From Bacillus siamensis KCTC 13613 (GTDB taxonomy: Bacteria > Bacillota > Bacilli > Bacillales > Bacillaceae), in assembly GCF_000262045.1 (NCBI RefSeq), contig NZ_AJVF01000040.1, forward strand, positions 186,001-250,000: a DNA stretch of 64,000 bases. Reading direction: 5' to 3'. The position numbers and the translations under genes are program-made. Positions 16,907-26,452 of the stretch are shown piece after piece. The first letter of the stretch is position 1. Every line of letters starts with the position of its first letter. A model generated the notes under the pieces. It searched no databases and was not told the DNA's origin. It saw nothing but the letters and a program-made list of their open reading frames with translations.

Positions 16907-16934
16907 TGCAACTTTAAACCTTTCTTATGCGTGT
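16907..16934 (+). promoter_or_regulatory. Autoregulatory ECF (sigma-M) promoter of sigM
   Basis: TGCAAC (16907-16912) and CGTGT (16930-16934) with a 17-base gap match the ECF pattern of an AAC core and CGT. It lies 25 bases before the sigM GTG, as in B. subtilis. Confidence 0.75.
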
Positions 16935-16958
16935 ATAACATAGAGGGGAGAAAAGGCA

Positions 16959-17450
16959 GTGACGATCGATGAAATTTACCAAATGTATATGAATGATGTT
17001 TACCGGTTCCTGCTCTCCATGACTAAAGACAAGCATCTCGCTGAAGATTTGCTGCAGGAAACCTTTATGAGGGCATACATACACATTCACTCCTACGACC
17101 ACAGCAAAGTAAAGCCATGGCTTTTTCAAGTGGCGAGAAATGCGTTTATAGATTATGTCAGAAAACATAAGAAGGAAGTGACCATTTCCGATGACTTAAT
17201 TGGGAGCCTTTTTCAGACGGCTGTGCAAAGCCCGGCTCATCAGATTGAAATCAAGGAAGTGCTGACAGGGTATATGTCCGAACTTCCCGACAATTATCGG
17301 GAGGCCTTAACACTGTATTATTTAAAAGAACTGAATTACAAAGAAGCATCCCATATTATGAATATTTCAGAGGCTAATTTTAAAAGTGTTTTATTTCGTG
17401 CCAGACAGCGGCTGAAAGCACTTTATAATAGAGGTGTTAATGATGAATGA
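16959..17450 (+). CDS. sigM: SigM, ECF sigma factor for envelope stress
   Basis: A 163-residue ECF sigma factor nearly identical to B. subtilis SigM as I recall it. Region 2 covers about residues 8-75 (DVYRFLLSMTKDKHLAEDLLQETF, KPWLFQVARNAFIDYVRKHK) and region 4 about 105-155 (LPDNYREALTLYYLKELNYKEASHIMNISEANFKSVLFRARQRL). It directs transcription of wall-synthesis and antibiotic-resistance genes. It starts with GTG at 16959 and overlaps its anti-sigma gene by eight bases. Confidence 0.96.
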   Translation: MTIDEIYQMYMNDVYRFLLSMTKDKHLAEDLLQETFMRAYIHIHSYDHSKVKPWLFQVARNAFIDYVRKHKKEVTISDDLIGSLFQTAVQSPAHQIEIKEVLTGYMSELPDNYREALTLYYLKELNYKEASHIMNISEANFKSVLFRARQRLKALYNRGVNDE

Positions 17451-18516
17451 AGAATTTAAAAAGCGTTTTTACCAATACAAAAATGGAGAAATGAGCGACC
17501 GGGAAATGGCCGCCTTTGAAGAAGAGCTGGAAAAGCTGGAAGTCTATCAGGAGCTGATTGAAAGCGAAATGCAGGACGACCGGGAATGGGACGTCGGCAT
17601 CAGCCCCGAAAAACAGAAAGCCATTTTATCATACGGAAAACGCAAATCGTATTTGCGGATTTCAGTTCTCGCCGTCATCTCCACTTTGATGATTTTGCCG
17701 CTTTGCACTTTAGGAAGCTACCTCTATTACGGTTTGGGAGGAAAAGAAAGCACCGGTAATCAATTAATGGAGACCGCGGCCGTGACGGTGGCGACCACAA
17801 TGCCGAACGTCCTCGTCGATACCTCCGGGCTGAAAAGCCAGGTGAAGCTGTTTGGAATGAATACGGAATTTCCGCTGCAAAAGCAGATCGGCACAAAAAC
17901 GAAATCCGTCGGCGGAGAACGGATTGAAATGTTTTTAGATACGGTCAAATCGCCTGCCGTGAACTACTATGATTTAGACGCGGCACAGGCAAAGCATTAT
18001 TTCGCCCATCCTTCCGGCTTAAAGAAACGTACGGTCGACAAAGCCGGACAGACATTAAAAAAATTGCCTGAAGGCAGCGTGGCTGAGGTCTATCTTTCCT
18101 ATGACCGGGCCTACCCTTCTTCCCAAGTATATTCAGCCTTTAAAAAATACGATGTGAAGTTTTTATGGAACGCGGTTGAAACGGAGAAAAATCTGAAAGA
18201 CAGTCCTTATGCCGAGCCGTTAGGATTTCCCGGGAAAGATTCTAAGATGGCTTCCTCTTTTGAAGCGCAGGGACAGACAGACCGAGAACAATTCACCAGC
18301 GCTCTTGAATTTATGTCCCGCCATAAAAAATGGGCGCATGCGATATCGAAACGCAAAGACATGAACCTGAGCAGCAGAATCGACTATGTCGAACATCACG
18401 GAATGAATGTATACGGCTCTGTCGTGACGGGGCCGACAAAAGAAATCGAACGTCTGCTGAAAAACAAAACAGTAAAAGCAGCAAACATCGGTGAGGTGGA
18501 ATTATGGAATTGGTAA
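17443..18516 (+). CDS. yhdL: YhdL, membrane anti-sigma-M factor
   Basis: A 357-residue protein with a cytoplasmic N-terminal anti-sigma region (MNEEFKKRFYQYKNGEMSDREMAAFEEELEKLE), one membrane helix near residues 68-90, and an extracytoplasmic domain. It holds SigM inactive at the membrane. The ATG at 17443 has GAGGTG six bases upstream inside sigM; ATG 17440 and GTG 17434 are closer to or within that site. Its 3' end overlaps yhdK by 13 bases. Deletion of the B. subtilis gene is lethal from runaway SigM activity. Confidence 0.93.
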   Translation: MNEEFKKRFYQYKNGEMSDREMAAFEEELEKLEVYQELIESEMQDDREWDVGISPEKQKAILSYGKRKSYLRISVLAVISTLMILPLCTLGSYLYYGLGGKESTGNQLMETAAVTVATTMPNVLVDTSGLKSQVKLFGMNTEFPLQKQIGTKTKSVGGERIEMFLDTVKSPAVNYYDLDAAQAKHYFAHPSGLKKRTVDKAGQTLKKLPEGSVAEVYLSYDRAYPSSQVYSAFKKYDVKFLWNAVETEKNLKDSPYAEPLGFPGKDSKMASSFEAQGQTDREQFTSALEFMSRHKKWAHAISKRKDMNLSSRIDYVEHHGMNVYGSVVTGPTKEIERLLKNKTVKAANIGEVELWNW

Positions 18517-18794
18517 GAATTTTTAAAGAGCATAATGTTTTCGGCTGGATATCAGTCGGTACCGCGATTTTGTCGCTGCTGCTGTTGAACGTGGCAATCA
18601 TCAGCAATGTAACTTTCTATTCTTATCAGATGCTGCCGTTTGCGATGGCCGCCGTGCCGTTCGGCATCATTGAGCTGTTTATTAAAAAAGGCCGGACGGG
18701 CCCGGGGCTGCTCGGCGTCATCCTCAACCTTTTCGTCATTGTCTGTGTATATACGATCGTTGCCGTTGATACGAATCTGCAATTCGGTTTTTAA
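18504..18794 (+). CDS. yhdK: YhdK, membrane partner of the anti-sigma-M complex
   Basis: A 96-residue membrane protein, the same size as B. subtilis YhdK, with three hydrophobic spans (about residues 13-32, 38-56 and 67-90). It acts with YhdL to restrain SigM. It starts within the last codons of yhdL, with GAGGTG before the ATG, so translation is coupled. A terminator follows at once. Confidence 0.9.
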   Translation: MELVRIFKEHNVFGWISVGTAILSLLLLNVAIISNVTFYSYQMLPFAMAAVPFGIIELFIKKGRTGPGLLGVILNLFVIVCVYTIVAVDTNLQFGF

Positions 18795-18804
18795 CCATAA
18801 AATA

Positions 18805-18838
18805 AAAACAGGCCCTTTTTACGGGGCCTGTTTTTTTA
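18805..18838. terminator. Bidirectional terminator between yhdK and yhdH
   Basis: AAAACAGGCCC / GGGCCTGTTTT stem followed by a T run; the minus-strand gene ends inside the tail. Confidence 0.85.
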
Positions 18839-20194
18839 AAATGAAAGAACGCCGATTAAATGCAGCAATACGACGATGATAGCCAGCGGCACGAGATATT
18901 TCAGAAGGAAATACCACAGCTGAAAGAAACGATAGCCGATGGCGGAACCGCTTTTCATCTCGGCGAACAGCTCCCGCTTCGGTATTTTCAGCGGGATGAA
19001 GATTGATATTAATAAAGCGCCGAGCGGAATCAGCACATTGCTCACTGTGAAATCCGCCAGATCAAAAAACGTTTTTCCGAACAAATGAACATCACTGAGA
19101 ACACCGTATGATAAACACGACGGAATTCCGACTAAGAAAATGAGCAGACCGCTTGTCCACGACAGCTTCTTCCTTTTCGTTTCATCACCTTTCCCTACAG
19201 TCGCCACGATAATTTCCACCATCGAAAAGGCCGAAGTCAGTGCGGCAAAGAAAAAGACCGCCAGAAAGCTGATAAAAAACAGCGAGCCGAACGGCAGCCG
19301 GTCAAACACAGCCGGCAGTACGGTAAACAGCAGTGTAGGCCCTTCATCCGGTTTAAAGCCGAACGAAAAAACCGCCGGAAAAATGGCCAGTCCCGCAAAC
19401 AGCGTGACGAGCACATTCATGATAACAATGGAACCCGCCGATCCCGGAAGGTTTTGGGTTTTCGGCAGATACGAACTGTACGTCACCATGACCGATACGC
19501 CGAGCGTTAATGTAAAAAACGCCTGTCCTAAAGCATAAAGAATGGATTCCGGCGTCAAATCTTCAAAGTGCGGAACCAATAAAAATTTAATTCCCTCAAC
19601 GGCATGATCAAGCGTGACAGAACGCAGCACAAGCAGCAGAAACAGCACGAATAAAATCGGCATCAGCACCGCACTGACACGTTCAATCCCTTTCTGCACG
19701 CCTTTTGCGACGACCGCTACCGTCATGATCATAAATACCAGCTGCGCGGCGAGAGTCTGGAGCGGATTTTCAATGACCGTCCCGAATACCGTGCCGTACT
19801 GCTCCTGAGTGAGCCCGGATAAAGAACCGGTAACGGCTTTCAGCACATAGAGCAAAATCCACCCGCCGACAACACTGTAAAAAGACAAAACTAAAAAACA
19901 GGCCGCCACACCCACATAACCCGTAAGGTGCCATACCGACTTCGGCGCGGCTTGTTTGTAGGCATCAATCGCATTTGTCTGGCTCCGCCTTCCGAAAATA
20001 AATTCACCGAGCAAAAGCGGATAGCCTAAAAGCACGGTAAAGAGGACGAATACAAGAAAAAAAGCGCCTCCCCCGTTCGTACCCGCTACGTAAGGGAACT
20101 TCCAAATGGCTCCCAGGCCGATCGCCGAACCGGCGGCGGCCATAATAAATCCTATTTTTGAGGCCCATTGAACCCTTTTTTGGTCAGACACCAC
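18836..20194 (-). CDS. yhdH: YhdH, Na+-dependent amino-acid transporter (NSS/SNF family)
   Basis: A 452-residue, 12-helix transporter of the neurotransmitter:sodium symporter family. The first helix carries the family motif [26 protein letters not shown] (unwound Na+/substrate site), then [12 protein letters not shown] and [12 protein letters not shown]. Substrate unknown; homologues carry neutral or aromatic amino acids. Start GTG at 20194 (or 20191), with AAGGGA eight bases upstream. Confidence 0.88.
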   Translation of the reverse strand: MVSDQKRVQWASKIGFIMAAAGSAIGLGAIWKFPYVAGTNGGGAFFLVFVLFTVLLGYPLLLGEFIFGRRSQTNAIDAYKQAAPKSVWHLTGYVGVAACFLVLSFYSVVGGWILLYVLKAVTGSLSGLTQEQYGTVFGTVIENPLQTLAAQLVFMIMTVAVVAKGVQKGIERVSAVLMPILFVLFLLLVLRSVTLDHAVEGIKFLLVPHFEDLTPESILYALGQAFFTLTLGVSVMVTYSSYLPKTQNLPGSAGSIVIMNVLVTLFAGLAIFPAVFSFGFKPDEGPTLLFTVLPAVFDRLPFGSLFFISFLAVFFFAALTSAFSMVEIIVATVGKGDETKRKKLSWTSGLLIFLVGIPSCLSYGVLSDVHLFGKTFFDLADFTVSNVLIPLGALLISIFIPLKIPKRELFAEMKSGSAIGYRFFQLWYFLLKYLVPLAIIVVLLHLIGVLSF

Positions 20195-20281
20195 TTTCCA
20201 CTTCCCTTCCGCCCTATATTATCCCTTATTCGCCGCGATAACTTAAGCCCATTTCAATATGTTTCACTATTCTGAAAAACA

Positions 20282-20311
20282 TAAAAGGAGCGGCAGATAC
20301 CGCTCCTTTTG
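20282..20311 (-). terminator. Terminator after bcaP
   Basis: AAAAGGAGCGG / CCGCTCCTTTT stem with a six-base loop, just past the bcaP stop. Confidence 0.82.
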
Positions 20312-20315
20312 CCAA

Positions 20316-21713
20316 TTATCCGTTTAATTTCGAATGCTTTCTCGAATATAAGAAATAAATCACCAGACCTATGATCAGCCAGATAAAGAAACGGATGATA
20401 GTGGCGGCGCCAAGGTTAATAATCAAAAACAGGCAGAACAGAATGGACAATATCGGAATAAAGGGAACTCCCGGACATTTAAAAGCTCTCGGCAGATCAG
20501 GCTGTTTCTTTCTCAGCACGATAACCGCCACGGAAATCATGACAAACGCGGCGAGCGTGCCGATGTTTACGAGCTTCGCCAGTTCATCAAGCGGGACGAG
20601 CGCTCCCAGCAATGCCGACAGAATACCGAACACCCACGTCACCACGTGCGGCGTTTTATGCTTCGGATGGACTTTTGAAAGCGCCCCCGGCACTAAACCG
20701 TCACGGGACATGGCAAACATCACCCTCGTTTGGCCGTACAGCATGACGAGCATCACCGTCGTCATTCCCAACACTGCGCCGATATCAATAATCCCGGCCA
20801 CCCAATTCTGACCCGCCATCTGCAGGACGAGAGAAACGGGATGGTCAACGCCTTCAAAACCGGCAAACGGTACAACGCCCGTCATAATCGCCGATACGGT
20901 CACATACAGCACGGTGCAGACGATTAATGAAAAAATAATTCCTTTCGGCAGATCCTTCGCCGGATTTTTCGTTTCCTCTGCGGCGGAAGAGACGGCGTCA
21001 AAACCGATAAAGGAGAAGAAAACGAGCGCCGCGGCACTGAAAACACCGCCGAACCCCATCGGCATAAACGGCTGCCAGTTATGCGGTTTGACATATACGG
21101 CCGCAACGGCGATAAATAATAAAACAACCAGAATTTTCAGAATTACCATAATATTATTGACCCGCTTCGATTCCTTAATGCCTAAGTAGAGAAGGAATGT
21201 AATCGCAAGTACAATAACAAATGCCGGAAGATTAAAGAATGTGACTATGCCTTTAACAGAACCCGGAGCGGCCGTCAATGCGGTCGGAAGATGGATGCCG
21301 AATCCCGCCAAAAATGATTGAAAATAACCGGACCAGCCGACCGAAACCGCGCTGACGGCGAGCATATATTCCAAGATTAAATCCCATCCGATGATAAACG
21401 CGAGAAGTTCACCCAATGTCGCATAAGTAAATGTGTAGACGGAACCTGAAACCGGGACGCTTGAAGCAAATTCAGCATATGACAAAGCCGCAAATAAACA
21501 TGCTAAAGCGGCTATGACAAATGAAACGGTCAGCCCAGGTCCCGCCGTAACTGCCCCTGTTCCGGTTAAAACAAAAATACCCGTTCCGATGATGGCTCCT
21601 ATCCCGAGAAGGGTCAGATCAAAGGCCCCCAACTCTCTTTTCAGCGACTTTTCGCCGCCCGTTGCGGCAAGCAGGTCCTGAATGCTTTTCTTTCTGAATA
21701 TGCTCCCCTTCAT
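20316..21713 (-). CDS. bcaP: BcaP, branched-chain amino-acid permease
   Basis: A 465-residue APC-family permease with 12 spans, the length of B. subtilis BcaP (YhdG). Family motif GIGAIIGTGIFVLTG stands in the first helix, with SFIGFDAVSSAAEETKNPAKDLPKGI in the middle. It imports isoleucine, valine and threonine. Start at ATG 21713 with AAGGAG eight bases upstream; the GTG at 21722 abuts that site. A CodY-like sequence lies upstream, as expected for this strongly CodY-repressed gene. Confidence 0.9.
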   Translation of the reverse strand: MKGSIFRKKSIQDLLAATGGEKSLKRELGAFDLTLLGIGAIIGTGIFVLTGTGAVTAGPGLTVSFVIAALACLFAALSYAEFASSVPVSGSVYTFTYATLGELLAFIIGWDLILEYMLAVSAVSVGWSGYFQSFLAGFGIHLPTALTAAPGSVKGIVTFFNLPAFVIVLAITFLLYLGIKESKRVNNIMVILKILVVLLFIAVAAVYVKPHNWQPFMPMGFGGVFSAAALVFFSFIGFDAVSSAAEETKNPAKDLPKGIIFSLIVCTVLYVTVSAIMTGVVPFAGFEGVDHPVSLVLQMAGQNWVAGIIDIGAVLGMTTVMLVMLYGQTRVMFAMSRDGLVPGALSKVHPKHKTPHVVTWVFGILSALLGALVPLDELAKLVNIGTLAAFVMISVAVIVLRKKQPDLPRAFKCPGVPFIPILSILFCLFLIINLGAATIIRFFIWLIIGLVIYFLYSRKHSKLNG

Positions 21714-21836
21714 CTGCTTCACTCCTTGTATATCAATCTCTTATGTTAGAATATTCAGATAAAAATAACGATAATGACTAAATTCTTATTTTTCGCATGA
21801 AATGTTTCAGCACATCATTCCTTTCTCCTACATCAT

Positions 21837-21842
21837 ATTATA
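21837..21842 (-). promoter_or_regulatory. Probable -10 of bcaP
   Basis: TATAAT on the minus strand, about 125 bases before the bcaP start, next to the CodY-like box. No convincing -35 is seen. Confidence 0.4.
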
Positions 21843-21866
21843 ACGAAAAATAAAAAAATGAAAATA

Positions 21867-21881
21867 ACTTTTTTGAAAATT
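21867..21881 (-). promoter_or_regulatory. Candidate CodY box of bcaP
   Basis: AATTTTCAAAAAAGT on the minus strand has two mismatches to AATTTTCWGAAAATT. It sits just upstream of the -10 at 21837. The rest of the 354-base gap 21714-22067 holds two tiny frames without ribosome sites and the yhdF terminator. Confidence 0.45.
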
Positions 21882-22024
21882 CTATATATTAAATTTATTG
21901 TATGAACAAAACAGAACATGAATGGGAAAACGTCCCGTTATTACAGCGGGTTAACGCCTATTATCATCTTTGAATTCACGATCGACCTGACGACAGCGTT
22001 TTTTTAACATTATATAGAAATAAA

Positions 22025-22055
22025 TAAAAATCCCGCACTTTTAAAAGTGCGGGAT
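22025..22055 (-). terminator. Terminator after yhdF
   Basis: TCCCGCACTTTT / AAAAGTGCGGGA perfect palindrome with a T tract on the minus strand. Confidence 0.85.
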
Positions 22056-22067
22056 AAGACTTAAGGA

Positions 22068-22937
22068 TTATGTTGAAATAAATCTGCCTCCATTTACATG
22101 AATGGTCTGCCCTGTCATATAGGAAGATTCGTCTGAAGCCAAAAGTACGTAAGCTCCGGCGTGTTCAGCAGGCTGTCCCGGTCTTCCCATCGGGGTATCC
22201 AGACCGTGCTTTTCCACCTTTTCTTCAGTAAACGTCGCAGGGATCAAAGCGGTCCAGATCGGGCCCGGGGCCACTGCATTTACCCTGATCCCCTGATCGG
22301 CCAATGACATCGCCATCGAACGTGTAAAGGAAACGATGCCGCCTTTCGTGCACGAATAGTCAATCAATGATGTATCGCCCTGATAAGCGGTAATAGATGT
22401 TGTGTTAATAATGGCGCTCCCTCTTTTCAGATGAGGCAGCACAGCCTTTGTCATATGAAACATGGAAAACATGTTTGTGCGGAAGGTCTTCTCCAGCTGT
22501 TCAGCCGTAATATCAAGGATCCCGTTTTGCGGATGCTGCTCAGCGGCATTATTCACAAGAATATCAATTTTTCCGTAGTGATCTAAGACTTGCCGGACCG
22601 CCTTCTGACAATGGGCCTCATCCCCGACGTCTCCCGGAATTAACAGGCAATCGGCCTGGCATTCTTCCGCACGCTTTTTCGTTCTCTCGGCATCGGCATG
22701 TTCGTCAAGGTACAGGATGGCAAGATCCGCTCCCTCCTTCGCGTAAGCAATCGCAGCCGCTGCGCCGATGCCGCTGTCTCCGCCCGTGATGACGGCGACT
22801 TTTCCTTTTAGTCTGCCCGATCCTTTTACATCCGGGTCCTCCAAGAGCGGTTTCGGCTCCATTTCTGACTCAGTGCCGGGCTGGCGGTTTTGCACCTGCG
22901 GTTTTTGACCTTCTGTCTGTCTGTCCATCGGATTCAT
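22068..22937 (-). CDS. yhdF: YhdF, short-chain dehydrogenase/reductase
   Basis: A 289-residue SDR enzyme, the B. subtilis YhdF length. A polar N-terminal extension of about 45 residues precedes the Rossmann motif TGGDSGIGAA; NNAAEQ, catalytic Ser (TTSITAY) and YSCTKGG (Tyr-x3-Lys) follow, with the C-terminal GQTIHVNGG. NAD(P) oxidoreductase of the glucose-dehydrogenase-like, general-stress type; substrate unknown. Start at ATG 22937 with AGGAG nine bases before. Confidence 0.88.
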   Translation of the reverse strand: MNPMDRQTEGQKPQVQNRQPGTESEMEPKPLLEDPDVKGSGRLKGKVAVITGGDSGIGAAAAIAYAKEGADLAILYLDEHADAERTKKRAEECQADCLLIPGDVGDEAHCQKAVRQVLDHYGKIDILVNNAAEQHPQNGILDITAEQLEKTFRTNMFSMFHMTKAVLPHLKRGSAIINTTSITAYQGDTSLIDYSCTKGGIVSFTRSMAMSLADQGIRVNAVAPGPIWTALIPATFTEEKVEKHGLDTPMGRPGQPAEHAGAYVLLASDESSYMTGQTIHVNGGRFIST

Positions 22938-23016
22938 GTTCTCACACTCCTGCATTTGGTATTACTGAGACGATACCACGGAGTGCGGATCACTAAACGG
23001 ACAAATATGCCGGTGC

Positions 23017-24120
23017 TTAAAGCTGCTGAGCCGTTTCGGGAAAGGCTCCGGTGTATTGCGCAGACGGCCTGAAAATCATGTTGTCAGCTGACTGTTCAAG
23101 CACGTGTGCGCACCAGCCCGCCATTCGGCTTGCCGAGAAAGTCGGCGTAAACAAAGCATTATCCACATCAATAGCCTGCATGACAGCCGCCGCGTAAAAT
23201 TCTACATTTGTATACAGCTTCCGTCCCGGCTTATATTGCTCTAATAAACGGATGGCTTCCTTCTCCACATAAAGCGCCAAATCAAGCGACGGATCATTTC
23301 CGGCCACCTCTTCAGCCTTTATGCGCAATGCTTCCGCCCGCGGATCTTTTGTTTTGTATACTCTGTGCCCGAAGCCCATCAGGCGCTCTCCCCTCATAAG
23401 CTTCGCTGTCAAATATGCTTCTGCGTTTTCTTTTTGTCCAATGTCTTCAAGCATTTTCGTTACACCGGAAGGCGCGCCTCCGTGCAGCGGCCCTTTCATC
23501 GTGCCCAGTGCGGAAGTGACGGCAGACACTAAGTCGGATTCAGTGGAAACGGTGACTCTCGCTGAAAAAGTCGATGCATTCATCCCGTGCTCCATCGCCA
23601 GAATCATATACGTTTCAAGCGCTTTCTTTTGAGCTTCGGACGGCTGCCTGCCGGTCAGCATGTACAAATAGTTTTCAACGTGCCCGTATCGCGCCTCAGG
23701 CGGCAGTGCTTCCTGCCCTTGTTTACGGCGGTATCTGTACGCAATAATCGTCGGTGTGACGGCAATCAGTTTAATCGCTTCTTCCGGCTTAGGCGGATAT
23801 GTAAATGAATCTGTCCCCAAACCTGAAACAGCTGTTCTCAGCACCGCCATATCGTCCATATCGTCCGGAAGCGTTTCCAGCAGGTCGATGAGATGTTTCG
23901 GCAGCCCGCGCTCGGCTGCAAGTTTTTCTTGAAACGCAAGCAATTGCTGCTCATCAGGAAGCGTTCCGTTTAAGATGAGATACGCCGCTTCTTCAAAACT
24001 GGATTGGAGCGCGATATCCTTCGCGTTATATCCGCGATATATCAAATGCCCCTTTTCTCCGTCAATGTGGCTGATCGCCGTTTCTGCACAAGTAATTCCT
24101 TTTAATCCATGATAAATCAA
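23017..24120 (-). CDS. citA: CitA, minor citrate synthase
   Basis: A 367-residue citrate synthase. The active-site residues fall in [16 protein letters not shown] and the C-terminal [11 protein letters not shown] stretch. It condenses oxaloacetate and acetyl-CoA; in B. subtilis CitZ is the main enzyme and CitA the minor one. I prefer TTG at 24120 (AAGGGGG seven bases upstream), which aligns with the B. subtilis N terminus MVHYGLKG; the ATG at 24126 overlaps the site. It is divergent from its regulator citR. Confidence 0.92.
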   Translation of the reverse strand: MIYHGLKGITCAETAISHIDGEKGHLIYRGYNAKDIALQSSFEEAAYLILNGTLPDEQQLLAFQEKLAAERGLPKHLIDLLETLPDDMDDMAVLRTAVSGLGTDSFTYPPKPEEAIKLIAVTPTIIAYRYRRKQGQEALPPEARYGHVENYLYMLTGRQPSEAQKKALETYMILAMEHGMNASTFSARVTVSTESDLVSAVTSALGTMKGPLHGGAPSGVTKMLEDIGQKENAEAYLTAKLMRGERLMGFGHRVYKTKDPRAEALRIKAEEVAGNDPSLDLALYVEKEAIRLLEQYKPGRKLYTNVEFYAAAVMQAIDVDNALFTPTFSASRMAGWCAHVLEQSADNMIFRPSAQYTGAFPETAQQL

Positions 24121-24148
24121 TTTCATTCCCCCTTATCCTCTTTCTGTT

Positions 24149-24165
24149 ATTATAGTAAATATAAT
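24149..24165. promoter_or_regulatory. Inverted repeat between citA and citR
   Basis: ATTATA-GTAAA-TATAAT contains a T-N11-A core of the kind bound by LysR regulators and also holds a TATAAT on each strand. It could serve as operator, as -10 hexamers, or both. Confidence 0.4.
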
Positions 24166-24229
24166 ATTTAAAAAATAATGAATATTTTTAAGGGAATTAA
24201 TTAAAACTTTTAATCAGAGGAGTGCATCT

Positions 24230-25105
24230 ATGGATTTTAAATGGCTTCACACCTTCGTCACCGCAGCAAAATATGAGAATTTCAGAAAAACGGCGGAAAC
24301 ACTTTTTTTATCCCAGCCGACCGTCACCGTTCATATAAAATTATTAGAGAAAGAAATCAGCTGTAAGCTGTTTCAGCGAAGCGGCCGGAAAATACAATTG
24401 ACTGAGGAAGGAAAAGCATACGTTCCGTTTGCCATGAGGCTTTTGGAAGACTATGAAAACAGCATGGCGGAGCTGCACAGGGTGCGTCAAGGCTACTTCC
24501 ACACGCTGACGCTCGCTGTTTCGCCGCTTATCGCCGACACCGTTCTTCCGTCTGTCATGAAGCGTTACACAGAGGACAATAAAGAGACCGAGATGACGGT
24601 TACCATTTACGAATCGGAAGAAATCGCCACTCAAATCAGAAACGGCTCAGCCGATATCGGACTGAGCTGCTTAAAGGTGCAATCATCTTCCCTCACATGC
24701 CGTCCCCTGTACAATGACCCCGTTGTGCTCGTCGTGCCCCCCGGCCGTAAACCAGGATCAGGGAAAGCGGATGAAGTGAAAGACCTGCTCGGACGATACC
24801 TGCTTTTGACCCATAACCATCCTGACTATTGGGATGATTTGCTCCGTCAGGTCAGAATACAGTTCCCCTTTGTCAGAACGATGAAGGTGACACAGACGCA
24901 TATTACGAAACGATTTATTAAAGAGGGGCTGGGCGTCTCATTTCTGCCGCTGTCAGCGGTACGGGCCGAACTCGCCGAAGGCAGCATGATAGAAATCCCG
25001 TGCGATTTCGCCCAGATGCCGAGCGCGGGCGCCTACGCCATCGCCCTCCATGAAAATGAAAAAAAGAAAACCTTTTTAGATTTTTTATCACATTTTCATT
25101 TTTAG
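24230..25105 (+). CDS. citR: CitR, LysR-type repressor of citA
   Basis: A 291-residue LysR regulator. The N-terminal helix-turn-helix is FRKTAETLFLSQPTVTVHIKLLEKEISCKLFQRSGRKIQLTEEG; a periplasmic-binding-like effector domain follows from about residue 90. In B. subtilis CitR represses citA. GAGGAG precedes the ATG at 24230. Divergent arrangement with a 109-base shared control region. Confidence 0.9.
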   Translation: MDFKWLHTFVTAAKYENFRKTAETLFLSQPTVTVHIKLLEKEISCKLFQRSGRKIQLTEEGKAYVPFAMRLLEDYENSMAELHRVRQGYFHTLTLAVSPLIADTVLPSVMKRYTEDNKETEMTVTIYESEEIATQIRNGSADIGLSCLKVQSSSLTCRPLYNDPVVLVVPPGRKPGSGKADEVKDLLGRYLLLTHNHPDYWDDLLRQVRIQFPFVRTMKVTQTHITKRFIKEGLGVSFLPLSAVRAELAEGSMIEIPCDFAQMPSAGAYAIALHENEKKKTFLDFLSHFHF

Positions 25106-25137
25106 GTGAAACAAATGGAGCGCTGTTCCGTCTAAAT

Positions 25138-25167
25138 AAAAAACCCGTTCTGATGAACGGGTTTTTC
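25138..25167. terminator. Bidirectional terminator between citR and lytE
   Basis: AAAACCCGTTC / GAACGGGTTTT stem with a TGAT loop and T runs on both strands. Confidence 0.85.
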
Positions 25168-25173
25168 TGGCTG

Positions 25174-25998
25174 CTAGAATCTTTTCGCGCCCAGGTAGCG
25201 CGGCTTCCAGTAGCTGTTATTCAGATCACTTGTTGCGACGCCGTCAGAACCGGCATGGATGAACTTGTTGTTTCCGATGTACACGCCCATGTGTGAAGGG
25301 CCGGCCTGATAGGTTGTAAAGAAGACGAAGTCGCCTTTAGACGGACTGGACACGCTCTTCATTGAGCTCCAGTAACCCGCAGTGCTTGTTCTTCCGACAC
25401 TCGTCTGTTTGTTCAGCAGGTACCAGATAAATCCGCTGCAGTCAAAGCCGGAAGTCGTTGTTCCGCCCCATACATACGGCGTGCCGATTAAAGATTGCGC
25501 ATCAGAAATCAGCTTGTTTACATTCAGGCTCGTCTGTGCAATATTATGGCTGGATGAAGGCTTCTTTGATGACGAAGATCCTGAAGACGCTGAACCGGAA
25601 GTTGATCCTTTTACTTTAAGAACTTGTCCGATGCGGATCAGGTCCGTTTTTAAACCGTTTAAACTTTTCAATTGGTTTACCGTCATTTTATATTTATTCG
25701 CAATTTTCCAAAGGCTGTCGCCTTTTACGACTTTATATGTAGACGACGATGACTTGCTGCCCGAATTTGAACCTGAAGATGATTTACCATTGATCGAAAG
25801 CTTCTGGCCGATGTAAATGATATCCGATTTTAATTTATTCTCAGATTTAATGGAATTAATTGACGTTCCGTACCGATTTGAAAGTCCCCATAATGTATCG
25901 CCTTTTTTTACCTTAATTGTTTGCGCAGATGCCGCACCCGCAAACAAAGTCGTCCCTAAAACCACTGCCGTCGTTGCTGTAACAAGTTGCTTTTTCAT
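25174..25998 (-). CDS. lytE: LytE, D,L-endopeptidase autolysin (two LysM)
   Basis: A 274-residue secreted peptidoglycan hydrolase. Signal peptide about residues 1-25 (cleavage after GAASA), LysM domains at about 27-70 and 86-131, a Ser-rich linker, and an NlpC/P60 domain with Cys in GFDCSGF, His in GPSHMGVYIG and the end [12 protein letters not shown]. It cuts D-Glu-mDAP bonds during cell elongation. B. subtilis LytE has three LysM (334 residues); this one has two. Context (citR, phoA) fixes the orthology. WalR, sigma-H and sigma-I control are known in B. subtilis, but I could not assign their sites with confidence. Confidence 0.88.
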   Translation of the reverse strand: MKKQLVTATTAVVLGTTLFAGAASAQTIKVKKGDTLWGLSNRYGTSINSIKSENKLKSDIIYIGQKLSINGKSSSGSNSGSKSSSSTYKVVKGDSLWKIANKYKMTVNQLKSLNGLKTDLIRIGQVLKVKGSTSGSASSGSSSSKKPSSSHNIAQTSLNVNKLISDAQSLIGTPYVWGGTTTSGFDCSGFIWYLLNKQTSVGRTSTAGYWSSMKSVSSPSKGDFVFFTTYQAGPSHMGVYIGNNKFIHAGSDGVATSDLNNSYWKPRYLGAKRF

Positions 25999-26452
25999 TT
26001 TTTCCTCCCTGAATAATTCTATCTATTTTATAAGTCTCTTTTTTAAAGTTTTTATCTGTTTCCTATTATAAGGTTCAATTTCCACTAGAAATAGACTTGA
26101 CTTCCCGTGACAAATTTCTTACTAATTCGTTTTTAAAAAAAGTTTTTAAGGGTATTAAATATTTCAATTTGATTTCAAACGTGACGAAAAAAGAGTCTTT
26201 TTGTCATGTTTTTTTCCTGTGATCCTCGTGTTTTGGAAAATAAAGATATTTATTTTCCACATTACCCCTTGTTAAAAAAACCCTCATCTTTTTTGAAATA
26301 GTGAATGATTTTTACTTTTTCTTGAAAACATAACCTTACTTGAGAATTTACATTTCTAACAATGTTTCACCTGAAATTTACAGGAGGGACAGGCGTTCTT
26401 TACAAACATCCCCTACCATTAGACATGCAGACCACGATTAAAGGAGGACGAT
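25999..26452. other. Divergent control region of lytE and phoA
   Basis: A 454-base AT-rich gap without a supportable gene. It holds the lytE promoters (minus) and the phoA promoter (plus). TATAAT on the minus strand near 26065-26070 is a possible lytE -10 without a good -35. TTTACA hexamers near phoA are listed separately. Confidence 0.6.
26347..26404 (+). promoter_or_regulatory. Candidate PhoP box of phoA
   Basis: TTTACA occurs at 26347, 26377 and 26399, with weaker copies CTAACA (26356) and TTCACC (26366) between. Spacing is near multiples of 11, as in PhoP boxes (TTAACA repeats). A TACCAT at 26414-26419 could be the -10. Confidence 0.4.

Noticed and set aside
21902..22005. Two tiny plus-strand frames (24 and 28 codons) between bcaP and yhdF
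   Set aside because: Neither has a ribosome site, and they overlap in different frames; no support beyond being open.
26124..26157. Possible sigma-I promoter for lytE (ACCC and CGAA elements)
   Set aside because: Spacing of about 20 bases and partial matches make it too uncertain to list.
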